Origin: Kiritimatiellia bacterium | GTDB lineage: Bacteria; Verrucomicrobiota; Kiritimatiellia; WLWN01 | Direction: 5' to 3' | DNA length: 64,000 nucleotides | Assembly (NCBI GenBank): GCA_012103575.1 | Contig: WLWN01000001.1 | Span: forward strand, 263,792-327,791 | Shown: positions 46,661 through 56,494 of the stretch, one piece after another | Position numbering within the stretch: position 1 is the stretch's first letter | Layout: the number at the start of each line of letters is the position of its first letter | Program-made: the position numbers and the translations under genes | The notes under the pieces: generated by a model | Told to the model about the DNA's origin: nothing | Database searches by the model: none | What the model saw: only the letters and a program-made list of their open reading frames with translations

Positions 46661-46865
46661 GGGGGTCGATCCTCTCGCAGTCCTCGATCGCTTTCTCAAA
46701 TTCTTCTCCAAGCTTACCCGTCAAACAGCCTTCGGTGGCCTCTAGCACAGCTTGACACCTCAACCATTCTTCTTCTTTAAGGGCATGAACGTAGCTGGCC
46801 ACGTCTTCGATCTTCTTAGGCGGTAAAATCTTTAATTCTTCTATAACCATTTCTAACTTTGTCAT
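46650..46865 (-). CDS. antitoxin of a VapBC-like pair
   Basis: 71 aa, MTKLEMVIEELKILPPKKIE start, helical, ends PREW with the stop inside the toxin start. The PPKKIEDVASYVHAL stretch is typical of short antitoxins of the DUF2281 kind that accompany PIN toxins. It appears intact although its toxin is deleted. Confidence 0.7.
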   Translation of the reverse strand: MTKLEMVIEELKILPPKKIEDVASYVHALKEEEWLRCQAVLEATEGCLTGKLGEEFEKAIEDCERIDPREW

Positions 46866-47146
46866 GTTCTAAAAATACGTTTTTATCCTTCTCTTTTCAA
46901 GGGTCTATTTGCAGCTCTAATCAACGTTCTTCTTCGAGGGGATGGCATTTATGGTGGGCTTCTTTTAAGTCGGTAATCGTTATACGAACGTAAGCGTCCG
47001 AGCGGCGACCCCCATAGACAGGTGGGGTTATGGGGTAATAAATCGGGTGGATGAATATAAAAACTGGGAAAAAACGAAGCGGTGTTTCTCGGCGACGAAC
47101 TGGCCAGGAACGTGAAACTCTGATCCAAGCATATCAACAAAGCGGG
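46866..47146. other. no recognisable gene
   Basis: 280 bp between two antitoxin-toxin remnants. The sequence may continue the broken PIN gene at 47147 in degraded form; no complete frame or regulatory hairpin was seen. Confidence 0.4.
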
Positions 47147-47305
47147 TTAGGCCATAGGGTTTTTTGAGATCTTGTAACTTTCTTGTCCTACACCCACTTG
47201 GGGAAGATACAGCTCATTTTCGGTGAGAAGTTGATCAAACACACCTTTCTCTTGGAAGTGGCTGACTACGATATTGGTATGAAGCAAAACAGCTTTACCA
47301 GTCAT
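47147..47305 (-). pseudogene. second PIN-domain toxin remnant
   Basis: ATG 47305 overlaps the antitoxin end. It reads KAVLLHTNIVVSHFQEKGVF and ENELYLPQVGVG, a PIN N-terminus in which the first catalytic Asp (usually LLDTN) is His. The frame stops after about 50 codons, so the rest of the domain is lost. Confidence 0.65.
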
Positions 47306-47528
47306 CGGCATCGATCTGGTTGGCGGCCTCATCTACGGCTACTTTGAAGTCTTTCCCATCTGGTCCAGCGAGATAACCAGCAGTTGAACGAATGGCTTTC
47401 AATTTGGCATCGTGCTTGTTCTTGATCCCCAACGCATACCGAGCGAACCAGTTGGTCAACTCTTTGAATTCGTACGAGTCTAACTTTGTAATAGCTGATT
47501 CTATTTCCAGAACTAAGTTCATCATCAT
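47295..47528 (-). CDS. antitoxin-like small protein
   Basis: 77 aa starting MMMNLVLEIESAITKLDSYE, ending AANQIDADDW with an 11-bp overlap into the PIN remnant. The organisation copies the 46478-46865 pair. The toxin partner is degraded; the antitoxin may persist as an orphan. Confidence 0.65.
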   Translation of the reverse strand: MMMNLVLEIESAITKLDSYEFKELTNWFARYALGIKNKHDAKLKAIRSTAGYLAGPDGKDFKVAVDEAANQIDADDW

Positions 47529-47585
47529 ATAAATATATCCTGTAACCTCTATTTATTCAAGCTCCGGAATCGAAGGTCAGGTCTG

Positions 47586-49146
47586 AATGGCACTAACTTA
47601 AGCCCCTTTTGCATGATAAAAACCCTGAAAATACGGGATGAAAATGCCATAATAGCACATGCAAAAAACAACACCGATATTCCCAGGGTTTCACGTACAT
47701 ACACTACGTCGGAAACCCCGTTCAAAGCAACAGAGACTTGCCGATGAGGTAAGGATTCTCAAGCAAAAAAGGTTCACCCAACTTGGGGAAGCTTTTGGGG
47801 CTCTTATTCCCGAGTCCCTTCTCGCCCCGGCAGTGTCCGGTACCCACAGTCGTCGCCGGATCTTCAGCAAAAGCAATACGTCTTGGGCCTTCCTTGCTCA
47901 AGTGCTTAGCGACGATGGAAGCTGTCAAGAAATTGTTCAAAAACTTAAGGCTTATGCAGCACTACGTGGCCTACAGCTGCCTTCTTCAGCCACCTCTGCC
48001 TACTGCAAAGCCAGAAATAATTTAACGATAGAGGATCTCCAAGACGATTCATTCTCATGGGGTTGATTCGATAGAGAGCATGGGTGCTAGCGATAACTGG
48101 CGTGGTCATCGGATCGTGGTGGTTGACAGCACCGGTGTATCGATGCCAGATACAAAGCCCAATCAAGATCAATGGCCTCAACAACATCATCAGAAGCCAG
48201 GATGCGGGTTGCCTTCAGCACGAATAACGGCCTGTTTTTCTCTGCATACCGGAGCCCTGCTTAGTTACCGAACCAGCAACAAACATGTCAGCGAGATCAT
48301 CCGTCTTCGACAACAAATCGATGCCTTTCGAAAGAGCGATATCCTGTTGGGAGATAAGGCCTTCTGTGGTTATCGCGATATATGCGAACGTTCAGAACGA
48401 GGCATTGATAGCATCATAAGTCTCTGTCGAAGACCTCCTGTTAAAGCCGTTAATGCGGTAAAGAATTTAGGAAAGGGTGATCTTCTTATTCGATGGGTTC
48501 GACCGTTAAAAGTAAGCGGTCTGAGTGCTGAAAATCTTCAAGCCCTTCCCCCTAGCTTGCTGCTACGCCAAGTTAAAATAACGATCAATCAGCCCGGCTT
48601 TCGATCTAAAGTGATCTATCTGGTCACCACATTATTAGATGCAGAAAAGTACCCTGCCAAAGATTTAGCCGATGTGTATTTTCGGCGTTGGGATGTTGAA
48701 CTCTTTTTTCCGTGATATAAAAACAACGCTGGGTATGGATATCTTACGATGCAAGAGCCCGGAAATGATCCGAAAAGAGATGGTGATGTATTTTATTGCC
48801 TACAACTGCATGCGCCGGATCATGTATGAGGCGGCTGAAGAGGCTGGTTTGCCCGTTCGGCAAATTAGCTTCAAAACTTCGCTTCAAGCCTTGCGCAGTT
48901 GGGAGCCGAATCTAAATCAAGCGAGAATGAGTTGGAAGGAACGTTTCGGTTTGATTTCTATGCTCTATGAAAGCATGACCCAAAGACCCTTGCGGCAACG
49001 CCCTGGCAGAAGTGAACCTCGAGCTGTAAAGAGACGACGAAAAAACTATCATTTGCTGACTAAACCAAGGCACGAAATGATTGTGCCTGCTCACAGAAAT
49101 CGCCATTGGTTAAACAAAAGGAAATCATGCTTAAGTTAGTGCCATT
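47586..49146. mobile_element. IS4-type element with 17-bp inverted ends
   Basis: AATGGCACTAACTTAAG (47586-47602) is perfectly repeated in inverse at 49130-49146. The 1.56-kb element carries one transposase in three frames. Just outside both ends GGTC-like bases remain, so the true tips may lie a few bases further out. Confidence 0.88.
47659..49139 (+). pseudogene. IS4-family transposase, two frameshifts
   Basis: The N-terminal part (47659-48066) ends LTIEDLQDDSF. The middle part (from about 48068, main frame to 48715) has HRIVVVDSTGVSMPDT with the first Asp, SDILLGDKAFCGYRDI with the second, and VYFRRWDVELFF. After a shift (48672-49139) it continues FFRDIKTTLGMDILR with the YREK-like region and a basic C-terminus. 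Shifts near 48060 and 48700. Confidence 0.85.
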
Positions 49147-49655
49147 CCACACTGACCCTTATTCCTATTCCTTATTCTCTTACACAGTCATCCCATAAGC
49201 GGATCAGTATTCTGTAAGTGAGCCGGTAAGTGAGCCGGGCTACAGAGTAAACTCTCCTTGAAACCGTAGTTAAAAAATTAACCCCGAGGAGCGCTTATGA
49301 AAAGATCTGCAACCCCAGCTCGAAGCCAGGCTACTATTCTTCAACAAATGTGCCAACTTATTCCTGGCCACCTCGTCAATAAACTCGCCAAAAAATATGG
49401 GGTCCAAGCAAGATCATTTACGCCATGGAGTCATGTGGGGAGCATCCTTTTTGGCCAACTTATACGTGCGGTTGGGCTCAACGATGTCTGCGACGCTCTG
49501 GGAGCTCACTCACCGAAGTTAGCGGCGATTCGCGCCGCTACAGCCCCGAGCCGAAATGGGTTAAGCCATGCGAATAAAACACGACCGGCGAAGATGGCCC
49601 AAGAACTGTTCTGGGAAATGCTCGATCACTTACAACGTCAATCTCCGGGATTGCA

Positions 49656-50697
49656 GACTCAACTTACAAGTGCAAAACCGAAGCTGTCCATCATTTCTTT
49701 GGGCGTTCTATATTCTAAGCATTTTCTCGGTCTATTATTCAGTAACTCCACAGCCCATCTCAACTAAGCGAAGCTGTGGGCAGCAAAGTCGGTTTTCTTC
49801 GGGAAAAACTGGCGAAGCAAACCATTCGTATTTTCGTTGGTCCCTCTTTGCCAAGGGTTTCTCCCTTCAGCAAAGAAAATGGGGGTTGCTATTTTTTTCT
49901 GTAGTTTAGCATGGCTGGCAAACTCCATGCCATTATCTACAGTCACCGTTTTACAGGGGAGCCCTGAATCAGCGAACTGAGGTACGGAACGGTTGACCGA
50001 TTCGGCATTGCATCGAGGTAAAAGATCGGCGATGAGATATCGAGTCGCTCGATCTACTAGAGTGACTACACAGGCCTCTTTTCTCGTTTGGCCCTGAATA
50101 GTGTCACCTTCCCAATGGCCTGCCACCTTGCGGCTTTCACCCTCTTCGGGGCGTTGGTCAATCATTGTTTGGTTGTGTATACGTGAATGGCTTTTCCGAG
50201 TCGCTCGTTTTTTCTTTCCGGGGCCACGCAGGTATTTTCGGTAGCCAGCCCCTCTTGGACTGTACAAGTAGCGGTAGATCGTCATTCGACTGATGGGAAG
50301 GTCACCTTCTAGCTTTCTTCGACCTTCAATCTGCTCTGGAGACCAATACTTCGCCAGGAGAGTCTCCACTTGTTCTTTGCTAGCTCCCATCACTTTTTGA
50401 GGCTTTCGAGCTAGCTGTAATCGGCTTTGAGCCAGGCCATTTGCGGGGTCTTGGGTAATAGCGGCCACGGACTCGATTACGGCGAAATTCGCGCCAAATA
50501 GTCGAGGGGGATCGGCCCAGGTGACGGCCAATTTGAGATAAGCTATATTTTTCTTTTAGCATCTGGGCTATCACTTCTCGTTCATAACGGTTTAAATGTT
50601 CGTAGGTTCGTGGCATTCTATGTTCTCCTTTGGGGGGGGTCAGATACCCAAAGAATGAACTATGCTGCGGACCTTTGCACTTGTATTGTTACTCTAC
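49656..50697. mobile_element. IS30-type 2 element, copy A
   Basis: About 1.04 kb between GACTCAACTTACAAGTGCAAA (left) and TTTGCACTTGTATTGTTACT plus CTACC (right), imperfect inverted ends that share ACAAGTGCAAA. One minus-strand transposase with two lesions. Copies: 62720-63763 (B) and the 391-bp derivative 53931-54321 (C). Confidence 0.85.
49671..50616 (-). pseudogene. IS30 transposase (copy A), frameshift and nonsense
   Basis: Starts MPRTYEHLNRYEREVIAQML, the IS30 HTH. A G4 (copy B has G3) near 50440 shifts the frame after YYPRP; the next frame continues SRLQLARKPQ, with VAGHWEGDTIQGQ, KTVTVDNGMEFASHAKL and RNPWQRGTNENTNGLLRQFF carrying the DDE residues. A TAG replaces a Gln codon near 49768, before the last 35 residues. 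Confidence 0.85.
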
Positions 50698-51085
50698 CAT
50701 TATCGCGCAGGTTGAAGTAAACGGAAAGCTTGTTGAGATGACTTTTATTACCAATAATCTGGAGTGGTCGGCGGGAAGTATTTGTGATTTGTATAAAGCC
50801 CGCTGGGCCATTGAATCTTTTTTTAAACAAATCAAACAGGTCTTGCAGATTTGTGATTTTTTTGGTCACAGTAAGAATGCAATACAATGGCAAGTCTGGA
50901 TGGCCTTATTAGCCTATGTTTTACTGCGCTACCTGAGCTTTTTGAGTCAATGGCGCCACAGTTTTGTGCGTATTTTTACGGTGTTGTGCTCGGTATTGTG
51001 GAGCCGATATCAGCTGTACACTTTATTGAAAAGTTATGGGACAGCAGGTGGTTCCTATCGGATGCTTTGCGCACCTCGACAAGCC

Positions 51086-52125
51086 TAGAGCGCTTCACGA
51101 TTGAGGTGTCGCGATATAGCACGAAGAAAACCAGCCGATTACGTCGTCGAGAGAAACCTCTTCGAACGCTTGTGTGAGCGCTTCAGATAGTTCCTGCTGA
51201 CTGCGGGCTGCAAGGCTGCCCAACCGATTCTTTATCTTGCCCCACATTTTTTCAATGGGGTTGGAATCGGGGCTGTAGGGTGGAAGGAATCTTACATAGG
51301 CCCCACATGACTCAATGAGTTCAATGACCTTGGGATTGTGATGGACGCGAAGATTGTCCATGATGACGATGTCTTCAGGTGAAAGAGTCGGGAGAAAAAC
51401 CCGGCGAATATATTCTCCAAAAACAGCCGTGTCTGTCGCCCCCTCCCCCTCCATGGCCGCTGTTGTTCCGTCCAGGTGGACCGAAGAAATCAAGGTGGTG
51501 GTACACCAATGTCTATGAGGCGTTTTGGCAAAAAGCCTGTTCCCGCCCAACGCCCGGCCCCGCAGACAAGTCATATTCGTTTTCGCCCCGGATTCATCAA
51601 TAAAGACAAGGCGACTTGGATCAAGTTTGGCCACCTCTTGGATCCACTGCTCTCTCAAGAGATTTACATCCGCCCGGTCTTGCTCGCTGGCGTGAAGCGT
51701 TTCTTTTATACCGGCAGCCCAACCGATTCAACGCCCGCTGTACGGCCATGATCGACCCCTTCACGCCGCTCATGTTCTTGAGTTCTTCAAGCGTTGCATC
51801 GGGATGTTTGCCCCCCAGTTGAGCCAACGCCTTGAGCTGCTTTCCGCTGTAGAGGGCCTAACGATGCCCACGCGGTCGGGGAGCGGTCTGTCCGGTTTCG
51901 TTGAAACGAGAGAGCCCACGCTGAAACGAGAGAGCCCACGCTGAAACGAGAGAGCCCACGCTGAAACGTTCTAAGATCTACACGATAAGAAGATGCGATA
52001 TCGGCCTGGGAACCTTTGCCCATTTTGTAGGCATCTATCGCACGCCGCCGGATTTCTGCTGTTGCTATACTCATGTCATGGAGTATAGATCTTCTAAAGA
52101 GGCATTTCAATCGTTAAATGCTCTA
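51086..52125. mobile_element. IS630-type element B, copy 4
   Basis: 1040 bp with both ends. It has a 20-bp sequence, GAGAGAGCCCACGCTGAAAC, in three tandem copies (51908-51967) where other copies have one; the 40 extra bases shift the HTH frame. Inserted between the IS4 (DUF4372) remnant and the RHS remnant. Confidence 0.88.
51095..51658 (-). CDS. IS630-type B transposase, catalytic ORF (copy 4)
   Basis: 187 aa with intact DDE motifs (LVFIDESGAKTNMTC, IVIMDNLRVHHNPKV, YSPDSNPIEKMW). The HTH frame is broken by the triplication at 51908-51967. Confidence 0.85.
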   Translation of the reverse strand: MREQWIQEVAKLDPSRLVFIDESGAKTNMTCLRGRALGGNRLFAKTPHRHWCTTTLISSVHLDGTTAAMEGEGATDTAVFGEYIRRVFLPTLSPEDIVIMDNLRVHHNPKVIELIESCGAYVRFLPPYSPDSNPIEKMWGKIKNRLGSLAARSQQELSEALTQAFEEVSLDDVIGWFSSCYIATPQS

Positions 52126-52984
52126 ATGGGAATCTCATATCTATCAACCAAAACACGCTGTCATATGACTACCACAACCAAATGATTGAATATATCAATA
52201 CTGCTTCAACTCAACGACCTATGCGTACGATCCCTTAGGTCGCCGTACTTCAAAAAAAACGCACGATTATGACACTGTTTCTGACCTCTGACTTCTCTTA
52301 CTTCTATGAGGGTTGGCAGGTGACCGAAGAGGTCAGGGAAGAAGTCAGCACGAACTCCTATGTCTACGGTCTCTATATCGATGAAGCATTAGCGATGCAG
52401 AATAATGGTTCCAACTACTATTACCATGCGGATGATTTGTACAATGTCGTAGCCATGACCGGCACCAACGGAGATGTAGTAGAGCGCTACGACTACGATG
52501 ACTATGGCCAACCTACTATCCAGTATCTTCAGCCACAGGCTGATCCGTCTGTGGCGGAAGCATCCAGTATCCAGAATCCGTACCTCTTCACTGGCCGTCG
52601 GTATGATGAAAAAACGAGGTTGTATTATTATCGGGCCCGTTATCTTGATTCAAGACCCGGGCTATTCACGATACGTGACCCGTTGGAATATATATATAGA
52701 TGGGATGAATCTTTATAGTTATGCAAACCAAAATCCTACTGCTTTTACGGACCCATATGGAGAAAGTTGGAAAACATGGGGGGGGGCTTGCGTTGACTGT
52801 TGGTTCAGCTGCGACTGGAGGAATTTTATCCGCAGGGTTAGGGGCTGGTGCAAATATATTGGCCCTATGGGCACTTTACGATTGGATGACAGGTGATGCT
52901 GAAGAATTAATAGAGAGGACCATAATGAGAACAGGATGTGATAACAATCTAAATCCGGCCGATGCATATAAGGGGTATGAATGA
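52126..52984 (+). pseudogene. RHS-repeat protein C-terminal remnant with variable tip
   Basis: Read across at least four frames: LISINQNTLSYDYHNQMIEY, YDPLGRRTSKK, YYHADDLYNVVAMTGTNGDV, FTGRRYDEKTRLYYYRARYL and GMNLYSYANQNPTAFTDPYG, the RHS-associated core. One shift sits in an (AT)n tract (52688-52698). After the core, at nine Gs (52778-52786), the frame switches to a 70-residue tip with a glycine-zipper-like segment (GSAATGGILSAGLGAGANIL) and an acidic end. The 5' part was removed by IS630 copy 4. RHS tips are often toxins; this one is not recognisable. Confidence 0.75.
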
Positions 52985-53016
52985 ATCAGGGGTCAAGGAG
53001 GAGAAAAAAGCTAAGT

Positions 53017-53179
53017 CCTGGATCCGTCAGTTAAACGTGGGATTTCTGTGGGAATGCTTTGGAGGCAAAAGGTTGCAAAAAAACGCAGGCGCACCCGCTG
53101 GGTGCGTCGAGGCTTTTTTGTAATTCCTTTTGACCCAAATGGTTCGTGCAGAAAACCGCGTTTAACTGACGGATCCAGG
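53017..53179. repeat. 163-bp MITE, copy 3
   Basis: Full-length copy with matching 5-bp flanks TAAGT on both sides, a clean target duplication. Inserted about 30 bp after the RHS remnant. Confidence 0.92.
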
Positions 53180-53270
53180 TAAGTCTAAACATTCAACATT
53201 CGGTGGAAAGAGAAGATGAAAAGATGAAGACAAAAAAAGAAACCAAAGAAGCGGGAAATAGAAAAAATTG

Positions 53271-53600
53271 TTATTCCCGTACTTGTTCAGGACGCAGACC
53301 CAAGACCTTGGCCAATTTTACGAACGTTTGTTTGCGGGGCTTAGATGCGGGGTCTTCAATTTGGGATAAGGCGGCTTGGGTAATACCCATACGTTTTGCA
53401 ACCTCAACTTGGGTTAGCCCGCGATGCTCTCGCCAAGCTCGCACCAGGCTATATCCTTTTTCAATCACAAGACCGACTACGTCATGGGGAATCGTGGATT
53501 CGGGTTCGATGAGACGCACAAATTCATCATATGGCACGACAGCAAATGCGGGTTTCCCATCATGTTCTATCGTTTGGAATTCAATAGGTGTGTTCATCAC
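53271..53600 (-). CDS. HTH (Xre/HigA-like) antitoxin
   Basis: 109 aa. The C-terminal half is an Xre-type helix-turn-helix (LTQVEVAKRMGITQAALSQI near residue 62). The N-terminal half (IEFQTIEHDGKPAFAVVPYD) resembles a Phd-like or type II antitoxin arm. It starts within the end of the toxin gene upstream (20-bp overlap); the toxin-first order is that of HigBA pairs. It probably neutralises the toxin and represses the pair's promoter. Confidence 0.82.
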   Translation of the reverse strand: MMNTPIEFQTIEHDGKPAFAVVPYDEFVRLIEPESTIPHDVVGLVIEKGYSLVRAWREHRGLTQVEVAKRMGITQAALSQIEDPASKPRKQTFVKLAKVLGLRPEQVRE

Positions 53601-53835
53601 GTTTTTTCACCTCTTCAATTTTAATAACATACAATGCCCTTTTTATATCAAAGATAACTCGCCATTTTCCAACACGAAGTCGATATCCTTTACGACCTTG
53701 AAGGGCTTTTACATGTTGACAGTTTGGCCATTTCTGCAGTTTGCCTACTTCATGATAAATCTTTTTCTGTTCGGACAACGATTGAATTTTTCGAAGTTGA
53801 CGAAATGCTCGACTAGCCCATTCAATCTTATACAT
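53581..53835 (-). CDS. RelE/HigB-family mRNA interferase toxin
   Basis: 84 aa: YKIEWASRAFRQLRKI, LQGRKGYRLRVGKWRVIFDI and ALYVIKIEEVKKRDEHTY. The RxGxWRVIFDI core and the C-terminal V..I..R..H/Y end are typical of RelE toxins that cleave mRNA on the ribosome. Full length and undamaged, with its antitoxin overlapping. One of the few intact small accessory systems in the window. Confidence 0.88.
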   Translation of the reverse strand: MYKIEWASRAFRQLRKIQSLSEQKKIYHEVGKLQKWPNCQHVKALQGRKGYRLRVGKWRVIFDIKRALYVIKIEEVKKRDEHTY

Positions 53836-53930
53836 GCATTAAAATATAAGCTTTATATAAGACTTTGTCAAGGGTTGAAAAACAAAAATGAGGGTTTTTA
53901 GAAACAATGAAGAATAAAAAAATCCAAACT

Positions 53931-54321
53931 GGTAGAGTAACAATACAAGTGCAAAGGTCCGCAGCATAGTTCATTCTTTGGGTATCTGACCTCCCCCCAA
54001 AGGAGAACATAGAATGCCACGAACCTACGAACATTCAAACAGTTATGAACGAGAAGTGATAGCCCAGATGCTAAAAGAAAAAAATAGCAACCCCCATTTT
54101 CTTTGCTGAAGGGAGAAACCCTTGGCAAAGAGGGACCAACGAAAACACGAATGGTTTGCTTCGCCAGTTTTTCCCGAAGAAAACCGACTTTGCTGCCCAC
54201 AGCTTCGCTCAGTTGAGATGGGCTGTGGAGTTACTGAATAATAGACCGAGAAAATGCTTAGAATATAGAACGCCCAAAGAAATGATGGACAGCTTCGGTT
54301 TTGCACTTGTAAGTTGAGTCT
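53931..54321. mobile_element. IS30-type 2 deletion derivative (391 bp), copy C
   Basis: Both ends are present in the opposite orientation to copies A and B, but about 650 bp of the transposase is missing; the junction joins MLKEK of the N-terminus to DNA coding NSNPHF in another frame. The distal part keeps the intact CAG codon that is TAG in copy A and the GGGCT that copy B has lost. A short non-autonomous element that could be moved by a full IS30. Confidence 0.85.
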
Positions 54322-54349
54322 GCACCTTCCCGTCAGCGAATTGACTCAC

Positions 54350-55643
54350 AAAAAATGACACCCAAAAAAAGGGGATGAAAAAGATGAGTTACGAATCAAG
54401 AAAAGAATATATACAGCGAATGCGACGCCGGTATAAACGGGCGAACAGACGGTATAAAACAAACCTGCTTGATGAAGTATGCCAAGTCTGTGGCGATGAG
54501 CGCAAATACGCAACGAAGCTGCTTGGCCATAAAATTCATCGTTCAAGCAAGCCGCGAGGACGCAAAAGCTATTATGGCGATCCAGAATTTTGGGGGCCTT
54601 CAAAACGATCTGGCAGCAAACAGGTCGCCTGTGTGGCAAGCGTTTGAACCGCGCTTGGCCCATCTGGCTCAGAGATTATAGCAAGCATCATGGAGCCTTA
54701 TCGACGCACATTCGATCTAAATGATCCGATATCAGCCCGATGACTATTGACCGATTATGGGCCTCAGAAAGAGTCCGATATAGTCGGTATCGAAACAGCG
54801 GAACCAAACCAGGGTCCATCCTGAAAAATCAGATCCCTGTCCGGACAGATAACAAGGATATTAAACAACCAGGCTATTTGGAGGCTGATACGGTGGCCCA
54901 TTGCCGTGGGTCGATGAGCGGAAACTTCGTGTGGTCGATCACTTATACAGACATGGTAACCGGTTGGACCACTCAACGTGCCGTTTGGAATAAAGGGTAT
55001 GAGCGGATTCGAAAACAAACCCAAGACGTAGAAAGAAGTCTCCCCCTTTCCCTTTTTGGGTTTTGATACCGATACCGGTTCGAAATCTTTAAATTGGCAT
55101 CTGGTGGGTCATTTTAACGACCGTCAGAAGCCTGTAAGATTTACCCGTTCGCGGAGCTACCACAAAAATGATAGCGCCCATGTAGAACAGAAAAACTGGA
55201 CCCATGTGCGTCAACTCCTTGGATATGATCGGCTGGAAAATCCCGGCCTGGTTGATGTGATCAATGAGCTCTACATGGTCTGGGAAAAATATAACAACTT
55301 CTTTTGTCCGTCGATGAAGCGGGTGTTAAAGAAACGAATTAAGGGCCGGTATACGAAAAAGTATGACAGGGCCAAGACCCCCTATGAGCGACTGGTTCAG
55401 AGTCAAGTCCTCACAGCGCAAAAAGGAAAATCGGGGAGTCACCCACGGAGTTATCCACCGATCCGCCCCGCCTCCGACGAGCTGATGGGGCCCATTCTCG
55501 TCGAGACGGATCGGTGAATAATTCCTAAAAGGTAAAACAATGAACAGAAAGGAATCAATCCGACCCATTTCTTGACAGAAATGAGTCCAACAAGTATTGA
55601 TCATAAACGTCAACGAATTTAACACGCTACGGTGTCATTTTTT
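54350..55643. mobile_element. integrase-type insertion sequence remnant (ISNCY-like)
   Basis: AAAAAATGACACC (54350-54362) is inversely repeated at 55631-55643. The element carries a transposase in four pieces. Family placement is tentative, between IS481-like and unassigned (ISNCY) types. Confidence 0.6.
54375..55517 (+). pseudogene. integrase-core transposase, multiple frameshifts
   Basis: N-terminus MKKMSYESRKEYIQRMRRRY and DEVCQVCGDERKYATKLLG, then frame changes; the core pieces have GYLEADTVAHCRGSMSG with the first Asp, FDTDTGSKSLNWHLV with the second, and NDSAHVEQKNWTHVRQLLGY with the Glu. In the second motif the usual D-N-G-S-E-F-L-N reads DTGSKSLN. A degenerate copy. Confidence 0.75.
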
Positions 55644-56080
55644 AATGAGGGAACAAGGCGTAGTGAGCCAATAACCATCCATGACCTTAAAAATGCGCAC
55701 GCCAATAGCCTGGTCTAATACGGTTCAACATAAAAGACGGACCCTCGTGGCTAGTTTAGGGATCTGCTTTGCTATTTTACTTATTTTTATGCAGTTAGGT
55801 TTTCTGAGTAGCGCCAAACAAAATGCATCGTTTTTGTATACAGCTCTCGAAGGTGATATACTTCTCGTGGCCAAGGGATATTTTGCGATGGATTGGTCAT
55901 TTGATTTTAGCGGATATCGTATTTCCCAAGCCCGTAATCTTCCCGGTGTTGCATCAGCTACGGGCATCATGATTCGGCATACACGTTGGGCAAATACAGA
56001 GAATGGGAAACAACTTAAATGTATGGTGCTAGAGCATTTAACGATTGAAATGCCTCTTTAGAAGATCTATACTCCATGAC

Positions 56081-56494
56081 ATGAGTATAGCAACAGCAGA
56101 AATCCGGCGGCGTGCGATAGATGCCTACAAAATGGGCAAAGGTTCCCAGGCCGATATCGCATCTTCTTATCGTGTAGATCTTAGAACGTTTCAGCGTGGG
56201 CTCTCTCGTTTCAACGAAACCGGACAGACCGCTCCCCGACCGCGTGGGCATCGTCAGGCCCTCTACAGCGGAAAGCAGCTCAAGGCGTTGGCTCAACTGG
56301 GGGGCAAACATCCCGATGCAACGCTTGAAGAACTCAAGAACATGAGCGGCGTGAAGGGGTCGATCATGGCCGTACAGCGGGCGTTGAATCGGTTGGGCTG
56401 CCGGTATAAAAGAAACGCTTCACGCCAGCGAGCAAGACCGGGCGGATGTAAATCTCTTGAGAAAGCAGTGGATCCAAGAGGTGGCCAAACTTGA
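56081..56494 (+). CDS. IS630-type B transposase, HTH ORF (copy 5)
   Basis: 137 aa: HTH with SQADIASSYRVDLRTFQRGL, then ATLEELKNMSGVKGSIMAVQ. Overlaps the catalytic ORF, which is in the +1 frame. Around TATAAAAGAAACG a +1 shift (or a 2-base back-step) would join the frames as YKETLHASEQDRADVNLLRK, the usual IS630 linker. Confidence 0.88.
   Translation: MSIATAEIRRRAIDAYKMGKGSQADIASSYRVDLRTFQRGLSRFNETGQTAPRPRGHRQALYSGKQLKALAQLGGKHPDATLEELKNMSGVKGSIMAVQRALNRLGCRYKRNASRQRARPGGCKSLEKAVDPRGGQT

Larger units (their letters stand above)
49297..51088 (+). pseudogene. IS4-family transposase (DUF4372 type), split by IS30 copy A
   Basis: The N-terminal 119 codons (49297-49655; ILQQMCQLIPGHLVNKLAKK, FTPWSHVGSILFGQLIRA) form the DUF4372 domain. 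The C-terminal part resumes after the IS30 copy at about 50698 (VEVNGKLVEMTFITNNLEWS, YKARWAIESFFKQIKQ, HSKNAIQWQVW). The central catalytic aspartates are missing on both sides, so the IS30 insertion was accompanied by a deletion. Nested order: IS4 first, IS30 later. IS630 copy 4 follows directly at 51086. Confidence 0.8.

Noticed and set aside
49297..51088. Idea that IS4, IS30 and IS630 here form a composite transposon
   Set aside because: They are nested or abutting insertions of unrelated families with no shared flanking repeats and no cargo gene between like ends.
51908..51967. Tandem 20-bp units considered as a CRISPR-like or VNTR array
   Set aside because: No spacers, only three adjacent units, inside an IS630 copy; simple slippage.
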